Part shown: in pieces, positions 42,134 through 50,619 of the stretch
How the letters are laid out: each line of letters opens with the position of its first letter
Position numbering within the stretch: the first letter of the stretch is position 1
From: Peredibacter sp045999315
Lineage (GTDB): Bacteria; Bdellovibrionota; Bacteriovoracia; Bacteriovoracales; Bacteriovoracaceae
Length of the DNA stretch: 64,000 nt
Assembly (NCBI RefSeq): GCF_045999315.1
Contig: NZ_CP174607.1
Span: 1,302,001-1,366,000, forward strand
Reading direction: 5' to 3'
Program-made: the position numbers and the translations under genes
Notes under the pieces: model-generated
What the model saw: the letters and a program-made list of their open reading frames with translations, nothing else
What the model was told of the DNA's origin: nothing
Databases searched by the model: none

Positions 42134-42145
42134 AGGGGAATTACT

Positions 42146-44317
42146 ATGCGCACAAACATCTCAGAAAACGAGGCAACTGCCGTGAATTCGAAATCAAACC
42201 CAGAGTACAATAAGAAACTCGACATCATCAAAAAACACAAGCTCACTAAAGCTGATCTTTCTTGGTTTTTGAAGAACATTTATTTGTCTCGTAAAACTGA
42301 CGACGCTGAAATCACCATGAAGAAACAAAACAAAGCTTTCTTCCAGATTTCTGGTGCTGGTCATGAAGGTATCCTTTCAGCGACTGCAAAAGTTTTAAAA
42401 CCTAAGCACGATTACTTCATTCCATATTACCGTGACCGCGCGCTTGTGCTTGGTCTTGGTCACTCAGTTTATGAACAACTTTGTCAGGCCAATGGTAACA
42501 CTGGCGACACTGCTTCTCACGGCCGTCAGATGCCAGCTCACTGGGGTAACGTAAATCTAAACATCGTTTCAAAATCATCTTGTACAGGAACTCAGTTCCT
42601 TCAAGCTGTAGGTATCGCTGAAGCAGGTCTTCACCTTAAAAAAATGAAACTGAAAGATTCTCCGGTTTATAACGACCGTGAGATCGTTTACGTTTCATGT
42701 GGTGACGGTACAACTTCTCAAGGTGAATTCTGGGAAGGTCTAACAACTGCTTGTGTAAACAAACTTCCAGTTCTATTCATGGTTGAAGATAACGGTTACG
42801 CGATCTCAACTCCGACTTGGGTACAAACTCCAGGTGGATCAATTTCAAAAGCTCTTGCTAACTTCCCTGGGCTCAAGATCTTCGTTTGTGACGGTAACTG
42901 TCCAATCGAGTCTTACGACACAATGGTAGAAGTAGAAAAATATCTTCGTGCTGGTAACGGCCCGGTACTTGTTCACGCTTCTGTGACTCGTCCATATTCT
43001 CACTCTCTTTCTGATGACCACGGTTACTACCGTACGAAAGACGATCTAGCTGATGAGCATTACCGTGACGTATTCAACTCTTTCCCACGTTTCCTGACTG
43101 GTACAGGTCTATTCACGACTGATGAAGTGAAGGCCCACCTGGATGAAGCCACGAAAGAAGTTCGCGATGCTATGAACCGCGCACTTGAAACAGCATGGCC
43201 TGATAAATCAACTTACAAAGATCACCTATACTCAGACATCGATCCAACATCGTCTGAGTTTGATACGGCTCCTCAGTTCTCTGGTAAGGAAGATATTCCT
43301 CTCGCGACTGCGATCAACATGACTCTAAAGTCTGAGATCAAGAAGAACCCTCTTATGATGGTATTCGGTGAGGACGTTGCTGACTTTACAGAAGTTGAAA
43401 AATACGAGAACCCTGATCTTAAAGGTAAGGGTGGGGTATTCAAAGTTACTCACGGTGTTCAGAAGGCCGCTAAAGCTGGCCAGGTTTTCAACTCACCACT
43501 TGCTGAAGCAAACATCATCGGTCGTGCCATTGGTATGGCAATGAGAGGGCTTAAGCCAGTAGTTGAAATTCAGTTCTTCGACTATATCTGGACCGCTTAT
43601 ATGCAACTTAAGAACGAGATGGCGACTACTCGCTACCGTTCAGGTGGTGACTTTAAATGTCCAATGGTAGTGCGTGTTCCAATCGGCGGATACCTTCGCG
43701 GTGGAGCTATGTACCACTCTCAATCTGGTGAATCTCTATTCACACATAACCCTGGTATTCGCGTGGTTTACCCGTCGAACGCTCAGGACGCCATCGGTCT
43801 TCTAAGAACAGCGATTCGTTGTGATGACCCTGTTATGTTCCTTGAGCACAAACACCTTTATTACCAAGGTTACAACCGCTCTGCTGATCCAGGCGAGGAA
43901 TACATGATTCCTTTCGGTAAAGCTCGCGTAGTTAAAGAAGGTAAATCAGCAACAATCGTTGCTTGGGGTGCCCTGGTTCAGAAATCAGTTGAAGCTGCTA
44001 AAGAGCTTGAGAAAGAAGGCCATTCAATCGAGATCCTTGATGCTCGTACGATCGCTCCATTTGATTTCGAAGCTGTGTTCAAATCACTTAAGAAGACTCA
44101 CCGTCTTCTTATCTGTCACGAAGAGCATAAGACATCTGGTTTTGCCGGTGAAATCGCTGCTCGCGTGAATGAAGAAGCATTTGAAACGCTAGATGCTCCG
44201 ATCCTTCGTGTATGTTCAGAAGATACTCACGTAGCTTACTGTCCGGATCTTGAAGAAGTGATTCTTCCACAGACAAACAATGTGGTTGATGCTCTCAGAA
44301 AATTACTCGCTTACTAA
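42146..44317 (+). CDS. Fused E1 alpha/beta 2-oxo acid dehydrogenase (branched-chain type)
   Basis: A 723-residue thiamine-diphosphate-dependent dehydrogenase with both E1 subunits in one chain. The N-terminal half is E1 alpha: GAGHEGILSATAKVLKPKHD and the ThDP motif GDGTTSQGEFWEGLTTACVN ending in EDNGYAIS. The C-terminal half (from about 385) is E1 beta: MMVFGEDVADFTEVEKYENP, EIQFFDYIW and MVVRVPIGGYLRGGAMYHSQ. Fused E1 chains of this kind act on branched-chain 2-oxo acids; they match the leucine dehydrogenase at 27827. E2 and E3 are not here. Codon use is of the highly expressed type. Confidence 0.9.
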   Translation: MRTNISENEATAVNSKSNPEYNKKLDIIKKHKLTKADLSWFLKNIYLSRKTDDAEITMKKQNKAFFQISGAGHEGILSATAKVLKPKHDYFIPYYRDRALVLGLGHSVYEQLCQANGNTGDTASHGRQMPAHWGNVNLNIVSKSSCTGTQFLQAVGIAEAGLHLKKMKLKDSPVYNDREIVYVSCGDGTTSQGEFWEGLTTACVNKLPVLFMVEDNGYAISTPTWVQTPGGSISKALANFPGLKIFVCDGNCPIESYDTMVEVEKYLRAGNGPVLVHASVTRPYSHSLSDDHGYYRTKDDLADEHYRDVFNSFPRFLTGTGLFTTDEVKAHLDEATKEVRDAMNRALETAWPDKSTYKDHLYSDIDPTSSEFDTAPQFSGKEDIPLATAINMTLKSEIKKNPLMMVFGEDVADFTEVEKYENPDLKGKGGVFKVTHGVQKAAKAGQVFNSPLAEANIIGRAIGMAMRGLKPVVEIQFFDYIWTAYMQLKNEMATTRYRSGGDFKCPMVVRVPIGGYLRGGAMYHSQSGESLFTHNPGIRVVYPSNAQDAIGLLRTAIRCDDPVMFLEHKHLYYQGYNRSADPGEEYMIPFGKARVVKEGKSATIVAWGALVQKSVEAAKELEKEGHSIEILDARTIAPFDFEAVFKSLKKTHRLLICHEEHKTSGFAGEIAARVNEEAFETLDAPILRVCSEDTHVAYCPDLEEVILPQTNNVVDALRKLLAY

Positions 44318-44331
44318 TCAGAAAAAAATGG

Positions 44332-44355
44332 GGTGTAGCTCGAAAGAGCTACACC
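44332..44355. terminator. Two-way terminator between the E1 gene and the small exported peptide gene
   Basis: GGTGTAGCTC-GAAA-GAGCTACACC, a perfect 10-bp stem. On the minus strand it is followed by a long T tract (rc of AAAAAAA at 44322-44328), making it a strong terminator for the peptide gene; on the plus strand it lacks a T tract. Confidence 0.8.
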
Positions 44356-44363
44356 TATGTTCT

Positions 44364-44483
44364 CTATCGCAAGGTTCCGATCGGTTCACGAACCGGCTGA
44401 ATCTCCTGACAAGGATTGGACTCAGCTTTCGCCATAGCGATAGTCATTAAAATCATAATACCTACAATCAAGACCTTATTCAT
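44364..44483 (-). CDS. 39-residue exported peptide
   Basis: A short gene below the usual length cut-off. ATG at 44483-44481, with a perfect AGGAGG ribosome-binding site just upstream on the minus strand, and stop TAG at 44364-44366. The peptide begins MNKVLIVGIMILMTIAMAKA, a normal signal peptide with AKA cleavage motif, leaving about 19 residues (ESNPCQEIQPVREPIGTLR) with one cysteine. The strong Shine-Dalgarno and the terminator 10 bases after the stop support a real gene. Function unknown. Confidence 0.65.
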   Translation of the reverse strand: MNKVLIVGIMILMTIAMAKAESNPCQEIQPVREPIGTLR

Positions 44484-44656
44484 ATGTCCTCCTGTAGCTT
44501 AATATACGGGAATTACTGATTTAATAATAATCAGAAATCAGGAAGGGATTGTTCAGTTTAGCTTAAGGTTGCAGACTATGAGCAGTTATCAGTAAAAGGC
44601 CTCTTAAGTTAATCTTTGGCTGGCATCAGGAATAATAGGTCGATAAGTCTTTCTAA

Positions 44657-47092
44657 ATGAGAGCTCTCTTGGTCGTTGCTATTCTTTGTTGCCTCAACTT
44701 TTTGGTTTCCTGTGAACCGTCTATTCGTGTGATCATGAATGGAAAATTAACAGAAGCTCCAACGAATCAACCCACTCTTATTTGGAACTATGATCAACCT
44801 GTTCTTCGTGCGGGAGAGTCTATTCCTTTTGCATTTTCCAATGGAGTCTCTGGTTACACCACAGATCCAAACGGAATTGGAACTTTTGATCCAAATACAC
44901 TCATCTATTCTGTTCCGTTGAATCAGGCCCCTCTTACTCATTACATTTATGCTACCGATGGGGCAGGAATGAATGGGAGTAACAATGTTAAAATCGCCGG
45001 ATTTCAGGTCGGAGAGAGAATTGATTTTCCGATTGCCTTTGGAGATCAAAACTTTGTGACTAGTTCTGCGACCTTGGCCAATGGAGATATTTTCATTTCA
45101 AGTATTGTTAGTGATTCACCAGGATGGGAAAGATGGGTCATCAATAAAACATCTGATGTGGGATTAACTTGGACCCAAGTAGATCATTATGCCCCTCATG
45201 AGGAAGGGGAATCTCATCCTCTTGCAATGATTGCAAAAAATAATGACTTATATGTGTGTGGTTATCAATGGGAGTATGGTTCTTCCCTCTATAATTCAGA
45301 GTGGATCATCAGAAAGACAACAAATGGTGGGACCTCCTGGAGTACCGTCGACCAATATGGGAATGTCCCAGGAGAAGATAATGTTTGTTATGACATTGAT
45401 TTACATGGGCCCTCAGGGATTCTATATGCAGTCGGATATGATGGACTGGGTGGAGTGATTAAAGAGAGCGTGAATGATGGGGCGACCTGGACAATCATTG
45501 GGAGTTTGCCTGCTGTTGACTATTTTTCATCGGTTAAAATTTCTCCCGCCGGGGTTGTCTGGGCCGTCTCAGACCTGGGTGAACTCTGGAAAGGAACCTT
45601 CAGCTTAGGTACATGGAACTGGGTCAATGAAGGCACTATTATGGGCGGAACCATTCAAAATAGTGCTTATCAATTACGAGGTGATTTAGAAATTGTCTCC
45701 GAAACGGAGGCATATTTCTCAGGAGATAATGGCAGCTGGAGAATTGCGAAAACAACTGATGGGGGAGCGAACTGGGTCAATGTTTATAACGGACCAGCAA
45801 ATTCATCAGGGCAAGATATTAAATCCTTAAGCAGTGGTGAAATTGTTTCCACTGGATACTTTAATACAACACCACACAGTTATGTCATTTTACAAAGTCC
45901 AGATGATGGAACCACCTGGAATGTTCAGTATCAAAGTAATACACCAGCAAAAGAAGGAGTAACAATGATTCCGGCCAATGATGGATCTATCATGGCCTTT
46001 GGTGTTTTTGATAATAGTCCTTATCAGATCATTAATATGCGTTCAACTGACAATGGTTTGAGTTGGAGTGAAAGAGGTCTCGTGTTCTTTAAGCAACATT
46101 TGTGGACCCAACTTAAAGATTTTAAGAGAGATGCGAATGGAAATTTATGGGCCGTTGGGTATGTCGGTTTTATTGATAATACTTTCTCGGATCCATGGGT
46201 GGTGATCAAGAGTGGTGATAATGGAATTAACTGGACCCAAAGTGACGTCTATACCGATGCCGGTAACATGCTGACAGCAGGGGCCATTGCTTTTGGTCCA
46301 GCGAATGAAATATATGTCGGTGGTGTTTCCAGTGATGATGGCTTCTACTTGAGAAAATCAAGTGATGATGGTGTCACCTGGAATACGGTCGACGTAAATC
46401 CGGGTTATCTTTATGAGGCCCATGTGACAGTTGCACCTGACGGAACTGCTTATTACATGGGAAAAAACGGTGCTACTTGTGATCTCAGAAAAGGGACTGC
46501 AAATGGGACGGTGTGGAGTACGGTCCAAACTTTTCCGATTGAACCAGGAAGTATAGGTTGCGACACAAGAGCATTGGAGGCCTTCAGTGATGGTTCTCTG
46601 TGGCTTTCAGTAAGAGAGCTTGGTACGGGTCCTGTCAATCAAGGGGTCATTTATCGTTCAACCGATGGAGGAGTGACTTTTACAGAAGTCTTTCGCGAGT
46701 CACAGATCCTACATTATCAAACACTCAAACGTCTCGCTAATGGAGACGTCCTGGCCCAATCTTATTACACGGTCATGAAAACTTCAGATAATGGTGCCAC
46801 TTGGGAGGTCCTTTATGACGGGACTTCAACTTTAAATGAAGTAAAAGGATTTGTTTTGGACAATGTTGGAAGGCCCTATGTCTTAGACGATAATAATCGA
46901 GTTTGGGCCCAGAACCAATTTGACCAGACTTGGTTCGTTACTTATGACTACACTTTGATCAACATGCTTTATGGTCGAGAATTAATCAAAATTACAGATT
47001 GTGGTAATAGCTCAGGTGTTTGTGTTCTTGCAAAATACGAACAACGGATTCATGGCGCAGTCAATGAAATGATTCCATTGGTTGTTCCTTAA
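44657..47092 (+). CDS. Asp-box (BNR) beta-propeller lipoprotein
   Basis: An 811-residue lipoprotein candidate (lipobox FLVSC) carrying about ten Asp-box motifs S-x-D-x-G-x-T-W, for example TSDVGLTWTQ, TTNGGTSWST, SVNDGATWTI, SPDDGTTWNV, STDNGLSWSE, SSDDGVTWNT, TSDNGATWEV. Asp boxes mark beta-propellers such as sialidases and VPS10/photosystem stability proteins. No sialidase Arg triad is evident, so an enzymatic call is not made. The N-terminal 130 residues form a separate Ig-like part (VLRAGESIPFAFSNGVSGYT). Surface binding is likely. AT-rich codon use differs from the neighbouring E1 gene, so it may be less expressed or acquired. Confidence 0.82.
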   Translation: MRALLVVAILCCLNFLVSCEPSIRVIMNGKLTEAPTNQPTLIWNYDQPVLRAGESIPFAFSNGVSGYTTDPNGIGTFDPNTLIYSVPLNQAPLTHYIYATDGAGMNGSNNVKIAGFQVGERIDFPIAFGDQNFVTSSATLANGDIFISSIVSDSPGWERWVINKTSDVGLTWTQVDHYAPHEEGESHPLAMIAKNNDLYVCGYQWEYGSSLYNSEWIIRKTTNGGTSWSTVDQYGNVPGEDNVCYDIDLHGPSGILYAVGYDGLGGVIKESVNDGATWTIIGSLPAVDYFSSVKISPAGVVWAVSDLGELWKGTFSLGTWNWVNEGTIMGGTIQNSAYQLRGDLEIVSETEAYFSGDNGSWRIAKTTDGGANWVNVYNGPANSSGQDIKSLSSGEIVSTGYFNTTPHSYVILQSPDDGTTWNVQYQSNTPAKEGVTMIPANDGSIMAFGVFDNSPYQIINMRSTDNGLSWSERGLVFFKQHLWTQLKDFKRDANGNLWAVGYVGFIDNTFSDPWVVIKSGDNGINWTQSDVYTDAGNMLTAGAIAFGPANEIYVGGVSSDDGFYLRKSSDDGVTWNTVDVNPGYLYEAHVTVAPDGTAYYMGKNGATCDLRKGTANGTVWSTVQTFPIEPGSIGCDTRALEAFSDGSLWLSVRELGTGPVNQGVIYRSTDGGVTFTEVFRESQILHYQTLKRLANGDVLAQSYYTVMKTSDNGATWEVLYDGTSTLNEVKGFVLDNVGRPYVLDDNNRVWAQNQFDQTWFVTYDYTLINMLYGRELIKITDCGNSSGVCVLAKYEQRIHGAVNEMIPLVVP

Positions 47093-49641
47093 AGAATTTC
47101 AATTTCACCCGTATCACCATTCATTCGAACCTTCATTCCGCTTTTAAATCTTTCTGTCGCGTTCTTCACATTAATAATGCACGGAATGCCTAGTTCGCGA
47201 GAGATGATCGCCGCATGAGAGAGCATAGAACCCTTTTCAATGATGATGCCTTTTACTCCCACAAAAAAATATCCCCAGGAAGGATCGGTTCTTTCTGCGA
47301 TGAGGATTTTTCCATTCAAAGAAGGGGCCTGATTGAGATCGAGAACGACTTCACATTGGGTCTCGATCACGCCACCAGAACAAGGAACTCCACGGACGGA
47401 ATTCGAGGATAAAACTTGGTTTTTCTCAGAAATTTTTTCGACTGGGGTGAGATCATTCACTAGGATCCTGTCGGGAAGCTTCAGGTCTTTTAGTTTCTCC
47501 AAATGATTTTTCCGAAGAGAAATGAGTTCTCTCCAGTAACCCGGTCCATAGGTGTCATAGACCAGCGACATCAATTCATCATACGTGAGATAGAAGATGT
47601 CCTCAGTTTGATCAATCCACTTTTTGGCCACCAGATTTTTTCCGAGATTCAGAACGAGTTTTCTTGAAAGACCTTTAAAGCGAACTCGGTCAAAACGAGC
47701 GTCTTCGCGGAAACAAATGGCCTCAGTGCACTTACTAAATAGTTGCCAGAAAAGTAGCGAGGTGAAAGGTTTCGTGAACCAGTATTTTCTTAGTTCTTTA
47801 TGAGCATAATCACTTTTTTCACGCTCACGGCTTCGCTGAGACTCTTCACTCATTCCAGCTTTGGCGTATTCCAAAATAAGCTTGATGGTGGTCTCCGGAT
47901 TTTCCCTTGCGGTTGGGACCTCAATTTTCATCTCCCATTGAGAGCGGTCACCGAATCGGTCAAGGTGCGCCTTAAACTGATGATAGAAATCTCTAAACTC
48001 AGAATGCTCCAAAAGTCGGGCCAGGATGTGATGATCTTGGAGGTTTTTTTCCAAAAAATTGGCAACAGCAGGGTTTGCGCGAACGCTTTCAGCGAGACCA
48101 ATGAGAGAATAAATCGCTTTAGAGCTTTCCAAGTCTTCGCGGTGACTTAATAAATCGTTATAAAGTTGATCGCCGCGACTTCCTGCGAGCCGCCCGGCAA
48201 GGATTCGACAGGAGCGATTCAGCACAGAAGAGAAGAAGTCATTTAAAAGCGGAATTTTAATGATCGAGAGGAACTCAGAATCCAAACGACTTAAAAGATG
48301 GATGGTTTCAAAGGCATCTTTGGCATGATGAGCATCATGGTTAAAGCGTCCATAAAGCTCTTTAAATTCTTTTTTGTACTTACGGTGGTGACGTCCGGCC
48401 ATCAGATAGAAACTCGCAAATTTCGGCAAAATCTTGGCGATAATGCGGATCTTTTGTAGGAGTGTGCGCTCAGGCACTTCAATCATGCCGGATGTTCCAA
48501 TGCCCACCATTTCTTCAAAAGAGGAAGCTGCCTTTTCGCCTCCAAAGGGAAGGAGAGTGTAGACGGAGTACCAATTATTTAAATTGTAATAAATCTGACC
48601 ACCCCATTGTCCCACCAGATTTTCCAAACTGTGGTTAATGTAGCGAAAATCGTCTTCGGAAAAACCTAAGTAACGAACGAGATTTTTAAAGTTAGCTGAA
48701 TAACCCCGTGCCAATGCTGTGTAGGTAAGCGGGGTAGACTGCTTAGGATAGTTTTCTGCAATATTGCTGTTATCAAAAATGTGAATGTGTTTACGTGAAG
48801 GCACGGTTGTAATGGGTCTTGCTTGGAGAATAAACAATTCTCCATTTTTGAAAGTGAACTCAATATCCAGAAAGTGTTCGACTTTAGAGCTTAATATTGC
48901 AGAGGCCTTGAGAAGTTTTTCAATTTCTGTATCCGAGAGGGCAGAAAGCTCTCTCTGATCGTCGGCAAGTTCTTTTTTGATGAGCATGTTACTGCCTTGA
49001 TCAAAGGCAATGTAGTGCTGCTTCTTGTGGATATGTTTCACTTTTACAATATTGTTTTCTACAATGTAGCGATCGGTGTCGGTCTCTTCGTCCACAATCC
49101 CTTGACCTAGACCAGGTCCCGCCACAATCGTTTGTTCCGTAATTTTCCCGAGCGGATCCGCCTGAAAAAGGACGCCAGACTTCTCCCCATCAATCATCGC
49201 CTGTACGACGATGTCCATTTTTAAAAGACTCCATGAAAGTCTTCGGTCTACACAATATTGCAGGGCCTTGGTATGAAAGAGAGAATGCCAAACTTCCTTA
49301 ATCGCTTCATTTAGTTTTTGAGAGATAAAAAGTTTTGTTTCAAAGATCCCGGCGAAAGAATGTTCAGGAGAGTCTTCCAATGAAGCTGAAGATCTCACCG
49401 CATAATGAACATTTTTTCCAAGTTCCAAACGTGATGCAGGAATATGCACAGAATGAATAAAACTCTGAGCAAGGTTTTCGATTTTCTTGGCATCTGTTGT
49501 TGAGAGTGCTTGATAAAGCTCGTCCCAGATTTTTTTATCCCCCCAGCTTACGAACTCTTCGTGAGTAATTACTGTGAAGGGAGGAACATTTAATCCAAGT
49601 GATGAGAGAAATTTGAGAGAGCCGGCCTTGCCTTTAAACAT
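47089..49641 (-). CDS. PEP-utilising phosphotransferase-like protein (rifampin phosphotransferase architecture)
   Basis: An 850-residue protein with an N-terminal PPDK-type ATP-grasp domain (VRSSASLEDSPEHSFAGIF near 85, then IEFTFKNGELFILQARPIT near 270) and a C-terminal swivelling phosphohistidine domain (GSMLSHAAIISRELGIPCII, H809). The PEP-binding TIM-barrel of true PEP synthase is absent. ATP-grasp, middle and His-swivel is the layout of rifampin phosphotransferase (about 866 residues), but the middle domain is divergent, so the acceptor is unknown. The last eight bases of the ubiA-like gene overlap its start, so the two are cotranslated. Confidence 0.8.
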   Translation of the reverse strand: MFKGKAGSLKFLSSLGLNVPPFTVITHEEFVSWGDKKIWDELYQALSTTDAKKIENLAQSFIHSVHIPASRLELGKNVHYAVRSSASLEDSPEHSFAGIFETKLFISQKLNEAIKEVWHSLFHTKALQYCVDRRLSWSLLKMDIVVQAMIDGEKSGVLFQADPLGKITEQTIVAGPGLGQGIVDEETDTDRYIVENNIVKVKHIHKKQHYIAFDQGSNMLIKKELADDQRELSALSDTEIEKLLKASAILSSKVEHFLDIEFTFKNGELFILQARPITTVPSRKHIHIFDNSNIAENYPKQSTPLTYTALARGYSANFKNLVRYLGFSEDDFRYINHSLENLVGQWGGQIYYNLNNWYSVYTLLPFGGEKAASSFEEMVGIGTSGMIEVPERTLLQKIRIIAKILPKFASFYLMAGRHHRKYKKEFKELYGRFNHDAHHAKDAFETIHLLSRLDSEFLSIIKIPLLNDFFSSVLNRSCRILAGRLAGSRGDQLYNDLLSHREDLESSKAIYSLIGLAESVRANPAVANFLEKNLQDHHILARLLEHSEFRDFYHQFKAHLDRFGDRSQWEMKIEVPTARENPETTIKLILEYAKAGMSEESQRSREREKSDYAHKELRKYWFTKPFTSLLFWQLFSKCTEAICFREDARFDRVRFKGLSRKLVLNLGKNLVAKKWIDQTEDIFYLTYDELMSLVYDTYGPGYWRELISLRKNHLEKLKDLKLPDRILVNDLTPVEKISEKNQVLSSNSVRGVPCSGGVIETQCEVVLDLNQAPSLNGKILIAERTDPSWGYFFVGVKGIIIEKGSMLSHAAIISRELGIPCIINVKNATERFKSGMKVRMNGDTGEIEIL

Positions 49642-50545
49642 GAAGTTGTCTCCAGGCCTTATAAATGAGAGTGGCCAGTGGAATAAATAAATGAAGGGCC
49701 ATATAAATTTCGGCCACGGGTTTAAGGTTTTTAAGTCGTGGCCTTACCCCATGTAAAAATATAACTACCAACAATAGTAGGTTGAGAATGAATAGTGGAA
49801 GATTCATTCCATCAAGACTCTCAAACAAACTCACCATCACGAAGTTGTTCAAGATGGTAATGATGACCCATAAAGCGGCAAAGGCAAGTGAGCCTTTAAA
49901 ACCCAGCATAGTTGAATAAATCTGATAGCCCGGCATTTCGTCTTCAGGGAGATAGGTCTTGCGAAGAATCTCCCAAGAAAGACCAGGAAGAACGATAAAA
50001 CCGATAATGGATAATTTTTCGGGCAAAGACCATGAAAGATGATTTTGATTTAAAAGATAGGCCTCGGCGTACCAGTATAAAAAAAGTCCCACTGGGGCAT
50101 GAGTGAAAAAGGCATAGAGTCGGTTACTTGAAATGGTCTTCTCCATGAAGAACCACTTACCCATACAAAAAGTAAAAAAAAGGGCCAATAAGAATTCAAT
50201 GATCGCGTAGGGAAAAATAACATTCATTAAAACGCTGATAATGGTCACGGCGATTAAAAGAACATTAAGATCAGAAAGTTTCAAACGACCCGATGGAATC
50301 GGACGGTCAGGAAAAAACTTTTGATCGGTTTTGAAATCTTTAAATTCATCACTGATACGATAATAAAGCAAAAGGAAAAATGTACTGAAGGCGGGGACGA
50401 GGAAGTGCCATTCAAATTTTTGAAGTTTGAAATCAAGAAGAATAACGAGGTATATAAAAAGGGTAACGATTAATGAAAGGACCAGACGGGAGCCTGGCTC
50501 AAGCTGCTCACGACAATAGCATTGAATCCTTTCAATGAATGACAT
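49634..50545 (-). CDS. UbiA-superfamily prenyltransferase
   Basis: A 303-residue membrane protein of eight or nine helices. The UbiA-type aspartate motif is RISDEFKDFKTDQKFFPDRP (D-x-x-x-D-x3-D), near residues 63-82, followed by IPSGRL, as in enzymes that transfer isoprenoid chains to aromatic acceptors or make geranylgeranyl lipids. A second aspartate motif is less clear (RKTYLPEDEMPGYQIYSTML). Its stop overlaps the phosphotransferase-like gene by eight bases. A Shine-Dalgarno AAAGGGG five bases before the ATG can pair with an upstream arm. Confidence 0.75.
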   Translation of the reverse strand: MSFIERIQCYCREQLEPGSRLVLSLIVTLFIYLVILLDFKLQKFEWHFLVPAFSTFFLLLYYRISDEFKDFKTDQKFFPDRPIPSGRLKLSDLNVLLIAVTIISVLMNVIFPYAIIEFLLALFFTFCMGKWFFMEKTISSNRLYAFFTHAPVGLFLYWYAEAYLLNQNHLSWSLPEKLSIIGFIVLPGLSWEILRKTYLPEDEMPGYQIYSTMLGFKGSLAFAALWVIITILNNFVMVSLFESLDGMNLPLFILNLLLLVVIFLHGVRPRLKNLKPVAEIYMALHLFIPLATLIYKAWRQLHV

Positions 50546-50548
50546 AAA

Positions 50549-50575
50549 AACCCCTTTGTTTCATTCTAAAGGGTT
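50549..50575 (-). promoter_or_regulatory. Shine-Dalgarno-sequestering hairpin before the ubiA-like gene
   Basis: In the mRNA sense AACCCTTT pairs with AAAGGGGTT (one bulged G), loop of ten bases. The 3' arm is the ribosome-binding site, and the ATG follows after three bases. Confidence 0.5.
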
Positions 50576-50591
50576 CTGGTTTTTGTGCCAT

Positions 50592-50616
50592 AAAAAAAGG
50601 CCCCTTTCGGGGCCTT
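50592..50616 (-). terminator. Terminator of the TIGR03546-TIGR03545 operon
   Basis: AAGGCCCC-GAAA-GGGGCCTT in the mRNA sense, then a T tract (A run at 50592-50598 on the plus strand). Perfect 8-bp stem four bases after the stop. Confidence 0.92.
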
Positions 50617-50619
50617 ATC

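Noticed and set aside
47800..48150. 116-codon antisense frame inside the phosphotransferase-like gene
   Set aside because: The minus-strand gene is a clear family member across this region and the antisense frame has no motif or ribosome-binding site.
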